Assembly (NCBI GenBank): GCA_037447655.1
Contig: JBBHKE010002292.1
Coordinates: 184,315-248,314, forward strand
Direction of reading: 5' to 3'
DNA from: Zygnema cylindricum
Taxonomy: Eukaryota; Streptophyta; Zygnematophyceae; Zygnematales; Zygnemataceae
DNA length: 64,000 nt
How positions within the stretch are numbered: the first letter of the stretch is position 1; the number at the start of each line of letters is the position of its first letter. Positions 22,085 to 33,445 of this stretch are shown here, in pieces. Under the pieces are notes generated by a model. It was not told the origin of the DNA, did no database searches, and saw only the letters and a list, made by a program, of their open reading frames with translations. A program made the position numbers and the translations under genes.

Positions 22085-25000
22085 CATAGATGTCCAATTC
22101 GTCCGAATTTGGACTTTTTGACGAAAACTACTACGTAGTATTCGCTTGTTTCGTAAAATTCGTAAATTTCGTAATTCTAACACTGTACGGACAATTTGTA
22201 CGGACACTATAAAAAAAACGTTGCTTCATTTGAGCGCGCGTATTTTTTATCTGTATGACACATAGTTCAAAACTAGGTGAAAGTAGGCCCATACAATATG
22301 CCTATTGTATGCAAAACATACAATATGACCATAGTTGTTCACGGCGTTTAGTGCGAAGATTTAATCGCGACGAATTATACATAACAAACGTATAGAACCT
22401 TTTGAAAAAATCGTAAAAATCGTTAATGAATTTTTCGTCCGTACTATTCCGTACATGTAAACAAAAATAAATTTCACATATATCGCAGTTTGTACCATTT
22501 TCGTACATTTTCCGTATCTTTTCGTAATAGTCCGTACATTTTAGGTACAATTCCGTGCATTTCCGTAAAATTTCTGTTCCGTTTACCGGACAGAAAGTAC
22601 TACGAAGTGCAGCGTATCTTTTCGTCAAATTCCGAACATTTACCGTACAAAACCGTACAGCTATCGTAAAATATTGTACAGTTTCCGTGAATTAGCCATT
22701 CAGTTTACCGGACAGAAAGTACATCGCGTTTTTTCCCGATTTATTCAAAAGTCACGAATTATACGTTTTAATCGGAAAAAAGGAAAAAATCGCGCGATTT
22801 GAACAACTATGAATATGACCTTAAGACCCATATTGTATTGGTCGCAAAATGAAAAATAATAGTAACAGGGTTGAGTTGCACATCGATCAATAGAGAATTA
22901 AACGTCATGTCTAAATTTTGAAAAACATTCTGACAAAAAACAAATTTCTGTGAGTTTTGAGGTTTGTTTTATTTAAACCGTCAGATTTAGACGATCGGAC
23001 GGTCGCTGATCAAATTAGCGATCTAAGACGATCACATGAAAAGCCCATAACACAACTCATCCTACGCCGTGTCGGTTCACAAAAAAAATTCGTCCAGCGG
23101 CGTGCACTGTACTATGATCATACGTCATATTCGTACGTTCGTACAAGAGTGTGCACAACGCACACACATACACTATGCCTACTCTACGCGAGTTTTGTGC
23201 CAAGTTTTGTGCGCCTACCAAAGGCATGCAGTAAAAACGCCTACTTTTGAACTATGGTTTTGCTTCATTTGCGCGCGCGTATTTTTATCTGAACAACAAG
23301 CCACAGAATTTATGGCGTCTCGCACACGTATTTTTATCTGAGCAGTGAGCCGCGGAATTTATGGCGTCTCCAACGGCGGCTTCCTTGAGCCGTTTTGCTT
23401 CATTTGCGCACGCGTATTTTCATCTGACCTCCACTCCGACTTTAGATGTAAGCCGCCGTTAGAAACGCCGTAAATTTCAGCGCTCGCCGCTAGTTCGTTG
23501 CACTTATCAGTTTTTTAGGGTATTGAACATTTAAATTTTTTAAATTTGAAAGTTAAAAAATAGTACGAATTTTACGACGAATTTTATAAAGTTTGAAATT
23601 GTTTTATGCGCAGAGTACGTAGTATTCGATAGTTTACTTCGTGCGTTTTATGCGCATAGGACATCTATGTTTTTCAAAAAATTTGCTTGGAATTTAACCA
23701 ATAAGAGAAAAGTATGCTTTGCATCACCATAAAATGTTTTTTTATATGGACGCCGACACGCTGGTTATTAATTTTGCACGTTTGACCTTTTTACACTTCA
23801 ATGTTGCTTATTAAAATCCCACTAAACATATTTCTCTTTTAGCACGATACCTCTGTTACTTTAAGAAACAATTTGGGCGTTCAACATTGGCTTTTCAAGG
23901 TGTGATCCAACAACTTTGAAACAAGCGAGCTCTTGTTTGCTGCTTTTTAAATTTTTCTTTTTGAATTTTCGACATTTATTTTTATTTTTCCAATGTTGCT
24001 TACCGGCAAAACTATTTACCAATAGAAATTCTGGCTTGATACGTTATCCTTCAATTTTATCTGTTGATGTAAATCGCCTTTTTAATTTTTGTAGGTTACC
24101 ACATCTAGTCACATATTTTATAAGTGGTAGACAAAATTCAAAGTTATAAATTTTACTTTTTGCCGCCATTTATCAGCAATTTCTATTTAAAATAGCGAAA
24201 GTTTTACCTTTCTATATTTCGCCTTCTACCGCCATTGATTTAATGAGGGAAGCTAAGTATAAATTTTGTATAGTGGTTTCCTATCTTTTTGTGAGATTTA
24301 TACGATTGAGATTTTATCTCTTACTTTTGAAAGTTAACTATAAACCTTCTCAATGTCATCTTTTTATTTAAATTTATATAAATAAGCCTTTGAATTCTAC
24401 CACTTAGTCCTCAGATAATTTGTTCATAACTTGTCTTACATAAAAAAATAATATTTACAAATTTATATTTTAATATAAATTCTAGCAATGTCATCTTCTA
24501 CCGGAAATGAACCACATGCTTTTCAAAGAGCCACAAACACAAAATTTTAATCTTCTAAATTCAAAGGGTCGAATCTCCTATCGTTAAATGAGCCAGTAGT
24601 TGTAATGAATTTGGTATTATACAATGAGCCACTAATTGTAGAAATATAGTGAGTTGATGTAACTAATCTATTTTTGGTTATTTAGTTCCTATCTTTGATA
24701 AAATAAATAAATATTTTTTTCAAAACATGATCGTTTGCAACATAAAACACTTGTCATTTATATCGTTTTATGTGAATTTTCGTTTGATTTTTTTGTGGTT
24801 TTCATTGAAAGTACAAATAGACAATTGCAAGATAATAGAGAGCATATTTTAACTATCCACAAGGTTGACACGATTTTAGTAATTGTTAGGACATTGGTGG
24901 AATCAATAGTAAGGCAAATTAGTCATTAGTTCGATTTCCCGTCTATGTCTTGTGAATCGATTCGCGTTACGTACATTTATTCGTTGGCACAAAACTATGT

Positions 25001-25783
25001 TTGTTATACGTTTGTATTGGTTCATAGTGTTGCGTGGTACCACGTGTGCGGACCAGCACACTGTTTTTTCAACATCTACTGTTTTTTCAACGTCTATCAC
25101 CTACACTGTTTTTTCAACATCTACCGTTTTTTCAACATCTAGCACCTGTTTATGTCTTGCTGACAAATGTTCGTTTCATAGGTGTGTTTGAAAGGCACGT
25201 TTTCCGTGCCGTGTATTCTAAAGTCAATTTGGTGTTTTGTAGACTAAGTGAAATTCTGAAGGCTTCATAGCCGCCCAGAAACACAAGTCAACCTAAGCCT
25301 CTAAGATAGCCCGGACCCGCTTTGGTTTGACAACAAAAAACAACCACCCTTGCAAGCAATAATTCTGACCAACTTCACCAAGTAAAGGTAAGACTCCCTT
25401 GAGTCCGCCGCAAAAAGAATCACTCAAAACGCTAAACAGAGCGAAATGTTATGGTTGATCAAAGTCACACTCTAAGTCTATATACTTGTTGTACTCACTG
25501 AGACTTAGGCAGCCATGGCTGCCTTTAAGCAGCTGAGGAGACAGACAGCCGCAGCTGAGGAGACAGACATCGGACACACCTTTGACAAAAAGATAAATGA
25601 CTTGACCAAGATACGATCCTAGTCCTTCACACTCACTGCCGGTCAAAGTAGTTGTCCTCCTTTTTGGCAAAGTCGTAAAAAAATCGTTATATTCCTGGGG
25701 TGTGATAAGGTGTGATAGTTATTTAAACAGTACCGTGGCGGTTAATTCATTGTATGGAAATTACGGAAGTTGTACATATAAAT
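22085..25783. other. Repeat-rich region; no gene recognised
   Basis: Mosaic of dispersed repeats rich in CGTAC/GTACG words. It includes the block GCTTCATTTGCGCACGCGTA, seen near 22228, 23265 and 23394 and again at 45341. The piece 23385-23500 recurs at 45315-45435. A TTTTTTCAACATCTAC repeat runs 25060-25140. A perfect palindrome GGCAGCCATGGCTGCC sits at 25508-25523. Short frames here lack recognisable domains. Confidence 0.5.
25060..25141. repeat. Short tandem repeat (about 19-25 bp)
   Basis: CTGTTTTTTCAACATCTAC-like units at about 25060, 25079, 25104 and 25123, one pair separated by a short CACCTA insert. Confidence 0.75.
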
Positions 25784-26471
25784 TGTTGAAATGCACGGAG
25801 TCGAATCTGACTCTTTAAATTAACGCGATCGGACGGTCGTCATTTCAACCATCAACCCGAAATGAACTTTTGGCGGCTATTGGGGACAATGTCACGCAAT
25901 GCCACGTGGCAGGATATCATTGGCCACCGGAAAAGAAGGGACGAGAAACCATGGCTCCTGAGCGTCGACTAGAAGGCCATGTCGTACAATGGCCGTACAA
26001 GAACAACATCGACCATTGTACCTTCTTGTATTGTACAGTCCTCGCATTCGTCTAAGGTTTAGTAGTAGGTAGCTGTGAGTAGAGTTTTAGGGACTTAGTG
26101 TTGTTGAGGCGCCTCTCTCTAGGTGACCTTATATATAAAAATGCCTTTATTTGGCCACTCATACCTTACTGCTCAAGGGAGCAAATTTCGTGATTCTTTT
26201 TGCGTCTGACTCAAGGGAGTCGAGCTCTCACAATGGTGAAGTTTATCGGAACTCTTGTCTAAGCGTGGAGTCTTTATTTGATATGAAAGTTGGAAGGGAA
26301 AATTTTATCTTAGAGGCTTCATATAAGCTGGATATTGTGTGGGCCAATAGAGGTCACAGAATTACTATTATGGGCCCACCCTCTAGGGTGCCCATTTTCA
26401 ATGGAACGTGGTTCATAAACTTGGAAACTATGATGAGAGGTGCTCTTTTTGAAAAACGTCAGTGGGGCATT
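25784..26471 (+). mobile_element. Older copia LTR plus gag stub, duplicated unit 1
   Basis: Starts TGTTGAAATGCACGGAG and aligns in patches with the 890-bp LTR of the younger element (GATCGGACGG..., CCACGTGGC, CTCTCTCTAGG, CACAGAATT). After TTATGGGCCCACC at 26368 a 34-codon gag N-terminus (MGPPSRVPIFNG..., ATG 26370) runs until it meets a TGTTGAAAAG LTR start at 26472. It belongs to the element whose interior resumes at 33446. Confidence 0.75.
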
Positions 26472-26597
26472 TGTTGAAAAGAGGTAATTAATAGTTCACT
26501 TCCCTATTTTAGTTTTGTTTTAAAGAAAGAGAGTAAGGATCAAAGGCGCGCCATGGCTGCCGCCATATTTAGAAAGTGGCAGTTTTTGCAGTTAAGT
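26472..26597 (+). mobile_element. Fragment (first ~126 bp) of the younger copia LTR
   Basis: Identical or nearly so to the start of the 5' LTR at 27235. It then switches abruptly to the older LTR at GCGGTCGTCATTT, the junction of a ~763-bp tandem duplication. Confidence 0.8.
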
Positions 26598-27234
26598 GCG
26601 GTCGTCATTTCAACCATCAACCCGAAATGAACTTTTGGCGGCTATTGGGGACAATGTCACGCAATGCCACGTGGCAGGATATCATTGGCCACCGGAAAAG
26701 AAGGGACGAGAAACCATGGCTCCTGAGCGTCGACTAGAAGGCCATGTCGTACAATGGCCGTACAAGAACAACATCGACCATTGTACCTTCTTGTATTCTA
26801 CAGTCCTCGCATTCGTCTAAGGTTTAGTAGTAGGTAGCTGTGAGTAGAGTTTTAGGGACTTAGTGTTTTTGAGGCGCCTCTCTCTAGGTGACCTTATATA
26901 TAAATTGCCATATTTGGCCACTCATACCTTACTGCTCAAGGGAGCAAATTTAGTGATTCTTTTTGCGTCTGACTCAAGGGAGTCGAGCTCTCACAATGGT
27001 GAAGTTTATCGGAACTCTTGTCTAAGCGTGGAGCCTTTATTTGATATGAAAGTTGGAAGGGAAAATTTTATCCTAGAGGCTTCATATAAGCTGGATATTG
27101 TGTGGGCCAATGGAGGTCACAGAATTACTATTATGGGCCCACCCTCTAGGGTGCCCATTTTCAATGGAACGTGGTTCATAAACTTGGAAACTATGATGAG
27201 AGGTGCTCTTTTTGAAAAACGTCCGTGGGGCATT
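26598..27234 (+). mobile_element. Older copia LTR plus gag stub, duplicated unit 2
   Basis: Near-identical to 25834-26471 at an offset of 763-765 bp. It contains the same LTR body, TTATGGGCCCACC at 27131 and a gag stub from ATG 27133. The stub is cut at GCATT (27230-27234) by the younger element. The interrupted gag continues on the far side at 33446. Confidence 0.8.
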
Positions 27235-28124
27235 TGTTGAAAAGAGGTAATTAATAGTTCACTTCCCTATTTTTGTTTTGTTTTAAAGAAAGAGAGTAAG
27301 GATCAAAGGCGCGCCATGGCTGCCGCCATATTTAGAAAGTGGCAGTTTTTGCAGTTAAGGGTATTTTGGCAAAAATGATGCATAGGTCTGATTTGAACTT
27401 GTGACCTCTAGGTTCTTTATAGACCAACTCCTTAACCATTAAGGAGATACGAAACGATACACGTGACGGGTTTCATAAATATATAAACAGTAACGAAACA
27501 GCTAATTAACAGCAGACTAACCAAAATGAGCAATTTCTGCATGTACGCGAATCTGAACCGTGTAAAATATGTTTTGATCGGACGGCCGGCATTAAAGCCG
27601 CCACGCGAAGTGAGCTTTTCGGCGGCATACGGATATAGCGTCACGCGGTGCCACGTGGCGCCACATTATTTGATACCGGAGAAGATGGGAGGAGGAACCA
27701 TGGCTTTCGATATGACATGTGTCACCTTGTAGACCTTGTCGTACAATTGTTGTACAATAAGTACATCGCCCATTGTACCTTCTTGTACTTTATAGTGTTC
27801 CTATTGGACTAGGGTTTAATAGTAGGTAGTCGTGAGTAGGCAGACCGAGACTTAGTAATATTTAGGTACCTCTCTCTCTAAGAGAGCTTGTAACTATAAA
27901 GGTCATCTTTGACCAGCCATAACTTACTGCTCGGGTGAGCAAATTCAGTGATTCTTTTTGCGTTTGACTCAGGGAAGTCTTGTCCTCACAAGGGTGAGAG
28001 TGGTAAGAATATTTGTGTGCCTGGGCGGCGCTTATTCAGCGGGAAAGTAGAAGGGGCAAATATTATCCTAGAGGCTTTACATAGGCTGCTCATTCTGTGA
28101 GTCAACGGAGACCACAGAATTTCA
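27235..28124 (+). repeat. 5' LTR of the copia element
   Basis: Starts TGTTGAAAAGAGGTAATTAA, ends CACAGAATTTCA, 890 bp. Contains a TATA-like ATAAATATATAAAC near 27474-27488 and, on the minus strand at about 27370-27450, a decayed tRNA-like stretch. Confidence 0.93.
27370..27450 (-). other. Decayed tRNA-like sequence antisense in the copia LTR
   Basis: Read on the minus strand, TTAATGGTTAAGGAG resembles a tRNA A box and D arm, and AAGTTCAAATCAG resembles a B box and T loop, at roughly tRNA spacing. Anticodon and T stems pair poorly. The same block recurs in the 3' LTR near 32691-32770. Confidence 0.4.
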
Positions 28125-28139
28125 GGTTATGGGCCCACC
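28125..28139 (+). promoter_or_regulatory. Primer binding site complementary to the initiator tRNA-Met anticodon arm
   Basis: GGTTATGGGCCCACC directly follows the 5' LTR. It is the complement of the anticodon stem-loop of plant-type initiator tRNA-Met (GGTGGGCCCATAACC), 15 of 15 by recall of that tRNA. Drosophila copia, yeast Ty5 and Volvox Osser are known to prime from such a half-tRNA. The gag ATG at 28129 lies inside this site. Confidence 0.8.
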
Positions 28140-31100
28140 CTCTAGGGTGCCCATATTTGATGGATCAGAATTTCTTTATTGGGAAATGATGATGGAGGGA
28201 GAACTATTTGAGAAGCATTTATGGGGCATAGTGTCTGGACAAATTCGATGCCCACCTCCACCTGGGTTTGGAGGGACACGTTTTTCTGGCACCTCCGCCT
28301 CTACAGTTGGTAGAACAGCTGCCACCATCACCGAGGATGAAGATGAGGAAGGAGAAGAGATTGTCATAGAAGGAGAAAAGGAAAGAGTTGCAACTCAAGT
28401 AACACCATTGCCGAAGGCGATACCGGCAGCAGCACCACCAGCAACAACGACAAGGGTTCAGACCGAAAGATTAGAGTATGAAAAGTGGAACTACAAAGAC
28501 AAGGTTGCAAAGCTCTTAATTCTTAAAAGTGTAGCAAAGGGCATTGCCATTCCCCTTATGCATGTCAAATCTTCATCTCAGATTTGGATATCACTAGTTA
28601 ACAAATATAAGAGTGGATCATTGCAGCAGCAACAGTTGGCAGAAAATAAGATTGCAGCTTATACTTATAAGGGAGGAAGTATGGATAATTATTGCAATGA
28701 TTTAGGAGCATTGTTTGGAGAGTTAGAGAGTGCAGGTAACTCATGGTCTGAGAGACAAAGAGTGAACACATTAATGATGAAACTACCTGAAGAGTATGAG
28801 AATATCATTAACCGATTGCAGGACATAGGAGATAGCAATTGGAATTGGGATGACACTGTGGGAATGATTTTAGTGAAAGAAAGCACCATAGAGCTTAGGA
28901 GAGGGAGTCCAAGTGTTCAAGCATTGTCTGCAGGATCTGATTGGCGGAAGCGTGATGAGGAGAGAGGGAAAGATCCTTATCGAAACTTTGGTGGAAGAGG
29001 ACAAGGAGGTGGCAGATTTGATAGACAGGGGAGAGGAACTTCTGGAGGAGGATTATGTCACTTCTGCAAGAAACCTGGACACTATATGGCAGATTGTGTT
29101 AGACTTGCAGATCTTCGACTGAAAGATGGTCAAGGAACTTCAAAGGACGGAGGAAAGAAAAAGGCTTTCCTGACTCAAGTTCTTGATGAGGAAGTGGAAG
29201 GAAAAACTGAACCTGAAGAGGAGCTTGAGGAGCTTCTCTTTAATCCGAAAAACACTGAAAAGCATGTTGACATTCCACGGAGACAAAAGTGTGCTTTCGG
29301 AGGTAAGAGGGATCCACCCGAGGATGGGTGGATCATAGACTCAGGGGCTTCAATGCATATGTGCAAAGATAAGCGGTGGTTCACTAAACTGAGAAAGATC
29401 CCAACAGTTGAGATAGAGTACAGAGATGGTAGAGTAGAAACCACAAGTCTTGTTGGAACTGTTGACTTGAAGGTTCTAGTTGATGGAAAGGCCTCAATTG
29501 TAACACTCTCAGACGTTCTTTACATTCCACAACTTAGCAAGAACCTAGTCTCAACAGCTGTCCTAGATGAAAAGGAGTTTGAAACAGGAACTAGGAAAGG
29601 AATCTTCACACCAAGCTTTGATAATGAGGTTTATTTCATAGCTGAGAAGGGCAGTCAAGGAATGTTCAGAATTGTACTTTGCAATGAAAAGAGTGTTCTC
29701 TACTCGTGTGCAAGTGAGATGATGCTTTGGCATAAAAGGTTGGGGCATGTGCATCTAGATAGATTAAAGAAAATGAAGAAAAATGGAATAGTGGAGGGTA
29801 TTACTTTTGAAGATGATGAGACCTTTCATGATTGTAGTGGATGTGCCCAAGGGAAGATTCATAGACTTCCATTTCCAAAGGCAACCACATTTAGGAGAGA
29901 GAAAGTATTAGATCTAGTTCACACTGATGTTTGGGGACCTGCTAGGTATGCCTCACATGGGGGGAAAAGATGGATGTTAACTATCACAGATGATTGGTCT
30001 AGATACACGAAGGTATACTTTCTCAGACATAAGTCAGAGGTATTAAGATGTTTCAAAGAGTATAAAGTATGGAGTGAAAAGCTACATGAAACCTCAATAA
30101 AAGAGATAAGAAGTGATAATGGGAAAGAATACACCTCAAGGGATTTTGAAGAATATCTTAAAGAAGAAGGAATTCATCATGAGAAAACTGTTCCCTATAA
30201 TCCGGAACAAAATGGAGTAGAAGAAAGAGTGAATAGAACTTTAGGAGATATGTCTAGAAGTATGTTAAGTGATAAGAGGATAGGGCTGCAGTTTTGGGCT
30301 GAGTCTATGAACTATGCTAATTTCATCAAAAATAGAGTCCTAACTTCAGCAAATAAAGAGGAAACTCCGTATGAGAGGTGGATAGGAAGAAAGCCTGATT
30401 TGTCTAGTTTGAGAGTGTTTGGAAGTCAAGTCTACAGTTTGGATTCCGATAAGACTAAATGGAAGTTAGAGGGAAGAGGGAAACCAGGATATCTTGTAGG
30501 ATATGATCAGAGCACAAAAGGATACCGAGTGTATGACTTGAAAAAGAGAGATATAATTTTGGTAAAACACATAGTGGTGATGAATGAAGAGAAGTCCATT
30601 GATCCATTCAAATATAATAAAGAAGTCAAAATCAGATTTGAAACGGATCAGTTTTCTGACTTTGACTTTGAAAATGAAGAGAAGGAAGAGGGAGAAAAAG
30701 AAAAATCTGCAGATCTACCAAACGAGAAGGAGGAAAGGACAACATCCGAGGCAACGCCACAATACGAAGTGGAAACCGATGAGGAACTTGATTAGACACC
30801 GGAATTGGAAGATAGGGAAGCTGAAAATTTCCCAAAACGAAACCCAAGAATGCCTTCCATACCGGCGTCCGATTTTGAAGGGGGAAGAAGAAGTAGTAAA
30901 CGACTTCAAGAAAGACAAGTAAATAACCAACTCACAAAGATGTCTCACCCAGATGAACCTCAAACATACTTAGAGGCCATAAACACTCCAGAAAGTAGGC
31001 GGTGGATCACAGCTATAAATGAAGAAATGGCCTCTATCATGGAAGCCAATACATGGGAGTTGGTAAATTGTCCACCGGACCGAAAACCGATCGGATGTAA

Positions 31101-32506
31101 GTGGGTTTTTAAACTTAAATTAAACCCGGATAATACCATTGAGAGGTACAAAGCTAGGTTAGTTGCAAAAGGTTATACACAGAAAGAGGGGATAGACTAC
31201 GAAGAAACCTTTGCACCTGTAGTCAGATTTCCTTCTGTTAGAATCCTTTTAAGTATAGACGCAGCGGAGGATATGGAAATCCACCAGATGGATATTAGAA
31301 CTGCCTTTTTGCACGGAGAGTTGGAAGAAGAAATTTACATGAGGCAACCGGAAGGATTCGTGGAAAGTGGGGAAGAAAACAAAGTTTGCAAACTGATAAA
31401 ATCACTCTATAGGCTTAAGCAAGCCCCGCGACAGTGGAACATAAAGCTCGACGAATTTCTGACCGGTTTGGGGTATATCAGAATTAGTTCAGATCACTCT
31501 ATATATTTATTTGAGGATGAGAATGGAGTGATATTTATTGCTATTTATGTGGATGATTTGTTGGTCTTAAGCAAGTCCTTAGATAAAATTAACAAACTAA
31601 AACGGGATCTTGGAAGCAGTTTTGATATGAAAGATCTTGGCGAAGCAAAGTACATTTTGGGAATTCAGATGGAGAGAGATAGAGGGAATAGAATTATAAG
31701 ACTCACTCAAAAAGAAGCAATCGGTAATATGCTAGAAAAATTTCAAATGGAGAAAGCAAACAGATGTACTACTCCCATGGATTTGAAGAAAGTGAGTGAG
31801 GGGAGTGAAGAGGGAGGAATATTCATCATTAATGATGAGATGGACGAGATAGAAAGAAAATTTATGGAAAATATCCCTTATCGGCAGATTGTAGGCAGTT
31901 TAATTTATTTTATGAACTGTACCCATCTGGATATAGCTGCAGCTGTAGGTGTCCTTAGTAGAAATCTTAAATGAACCAAGAAAGAGAGATTGGGAGGCTG
32001 CCAAAAGGGTGATGAGGTATCTGGTGGGGACAAGGGAATTATGGTTGCATTTGGGAGGGGAGCACACTGACATCACCACTTGGAGTGATGCCAGTTATGG
32101 AGATGTGCCTTTAAGGAGGTGTACGACTTGATATGTGTTGCAAATTGGATCCGGTGCATGTTGTTGGAGTAGCAAGCAACAAAAAGTAGTTGCTCAGTCC
32201 ACTATGGAGGCTGAATACATGGCTTCCTGTGCTGCCACCAAAGAATTAATGTGGGTTAAATCTTTTTTTGAAGAACTTGGGTTCATGAAGTCTGGAACTC
32301 AAAATGTTTTTTGTGATAATCAAGCTGCTATCTCGATTGCAGCTAATCCGAAACATCACTTCAAAGCTAAGCATATGGATATTAGACTAAGCTTTGTCAG
32401 AGAGAAGGTAGAAAATAAAATTATTAAACTGGTTCATAAAACTGATAGAGAAATGATTGCAGACATGATGACAAAAGCACTGCCTTCCCCTAAGTTGATT
32501 TATTGA
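28129..32506 (+). pseudogene. copia gag-pol polyprotein gene, interrupted
   Basis: One long frame 28129-30795 (888 codons) continues in frame after a TAG at 30793 to 31974. It then shifts +1 and continues past a TGA at 32129 to 32506. Domain order: gag with copia-type PIFDGSEFLYWEMMM near residue 8; zinc knuckle CHFCKKPGHYMADC near 311; protease WIIDSGASMHM near 400; pre-integrase LWHKRLGHVHLDRL near 533; integrase with DVWG near 600, RSDNG near 660 and the catalytic Glu before RVNRTL near 696; reverse transcriptase with QMDIRTAFLHG and YVDD (31546-31557); RNase H with STMEAEYMAS and HMDIRLSFVREKV. Order integrase then RT defines Ty1/copia. The two stops and the frameshift would prevent a full product unless the first TAG is read through. 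Confidence 0.93.
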
Positions 32507-32542
32507 TGAGAAAACTGTGGATTAAAATTGAAAAGTGACTAG

Positions 32543-32555
32543 GAATTAAGGGGAG
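32543..32555 (+). promoter_or_regulatory. Polypurine tract of the copia element
   Basis: GAATTAAGGGGAG lies immediately before the 3' LTR start, the expected site for plus-strand priming. Confidence 0.75.
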
Positions 32556-33445
32556 TGTTGAAAAGAGGTAATTAATAGTTCACTTCCCTATTTTAGTTTT
32601 GTTTTAAAGAAAGAGAGTGAGGATCAAAGGCGCGCCATGGCTGCCGCCATATTTAGAAAGTGGCAGTTTTTGCAGTTAAGGGTATTTTGGCTAAAATGAT
32701 ACATAAGTCTGATTTGAAATTGTGACCTCTAGGTTCTTTATAGACTAACTCCTTAACCATTATGGCGTTACAAAACGATACACGTGACGGGTTTCATAAA
32801 TATATAAACATTAACGAAACAGCTAATTAACAACAGACTAACCAAAATGAGCAATTTCTGCATGTACGCGAATCTGAACCGTGTAAAATATGTTTTGATC
32901 GGACGGCCGGCATTAAAGCCGCCACGCGAAGTGAGCTTTTCGGCGGCATACGGATATAGCGTCATGCGGTGCCATGTGGCGCCACATTATTTGATACCGG
33001 AGAAGATGGGAGGAGGAACCATGGCTTCCGATTTGACAGGTGTCACCTTGTAGACCTTGTCGTACAATGGTCGTACAATAAGTACATCGCCCATTGTACC
33101 TTCTTCTACTATATAGTGTTCCTATTGGTCTGGGGTTTAGTAGTAGGTAGTCGTGAGTAGGCAGACCGAGACTTAGTAATATTTAGGTACCTCTCTCTCT
33201 AAGAGAGCTTGTAACTATAAAGGTCATCTTTGACCAGCCATAACTTACTGCTCAGGTGAGCAAATTCAGTGATTCTTTTTGCGTTTGACTCAGGGGAGTC
33301 TTGTCCTCACAGGGGTGAGAGTGGTCAGAATATTTGTGTGCCTGGGCGGCGCTTATTCAGCGGGAAAGTAGAAGGGGCAAATATTATCCTACAGGCTTTA
33401 CATAGGCTGCTCATTCTGTGAGTCAATGGAGACCACAGAATTTCA
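32556..33445 (+). repeat. 3' LTR of the copia element
   Basis: 890 bp, same ends and length as the 5' LTR, followed by the target duplication GCATT at 33446. Confidence 0.93.

Larger units (their letters stand above)
27235..33445 (+). mobile_element. Ty1/copia LTR retrotransposon, near-complete (6.2 kb)
   Basis: Two 890-bp direct LTRs (27235-28124 and 32556-33445), each TG...CA, enclose primer site, gag-pol and polypurine tract. The flanking 5-bp target duplications are GCATT at 27230-27234 and 33446-33450. It sits inside the gag of an older related element, a nested insertion. The LTRs differ at about 4% over the first 300 bp I compared by eye, and the pol frame has stops and a frameshift, so the copy is not recent and probably not autonomous. 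Confidence 0.95.
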
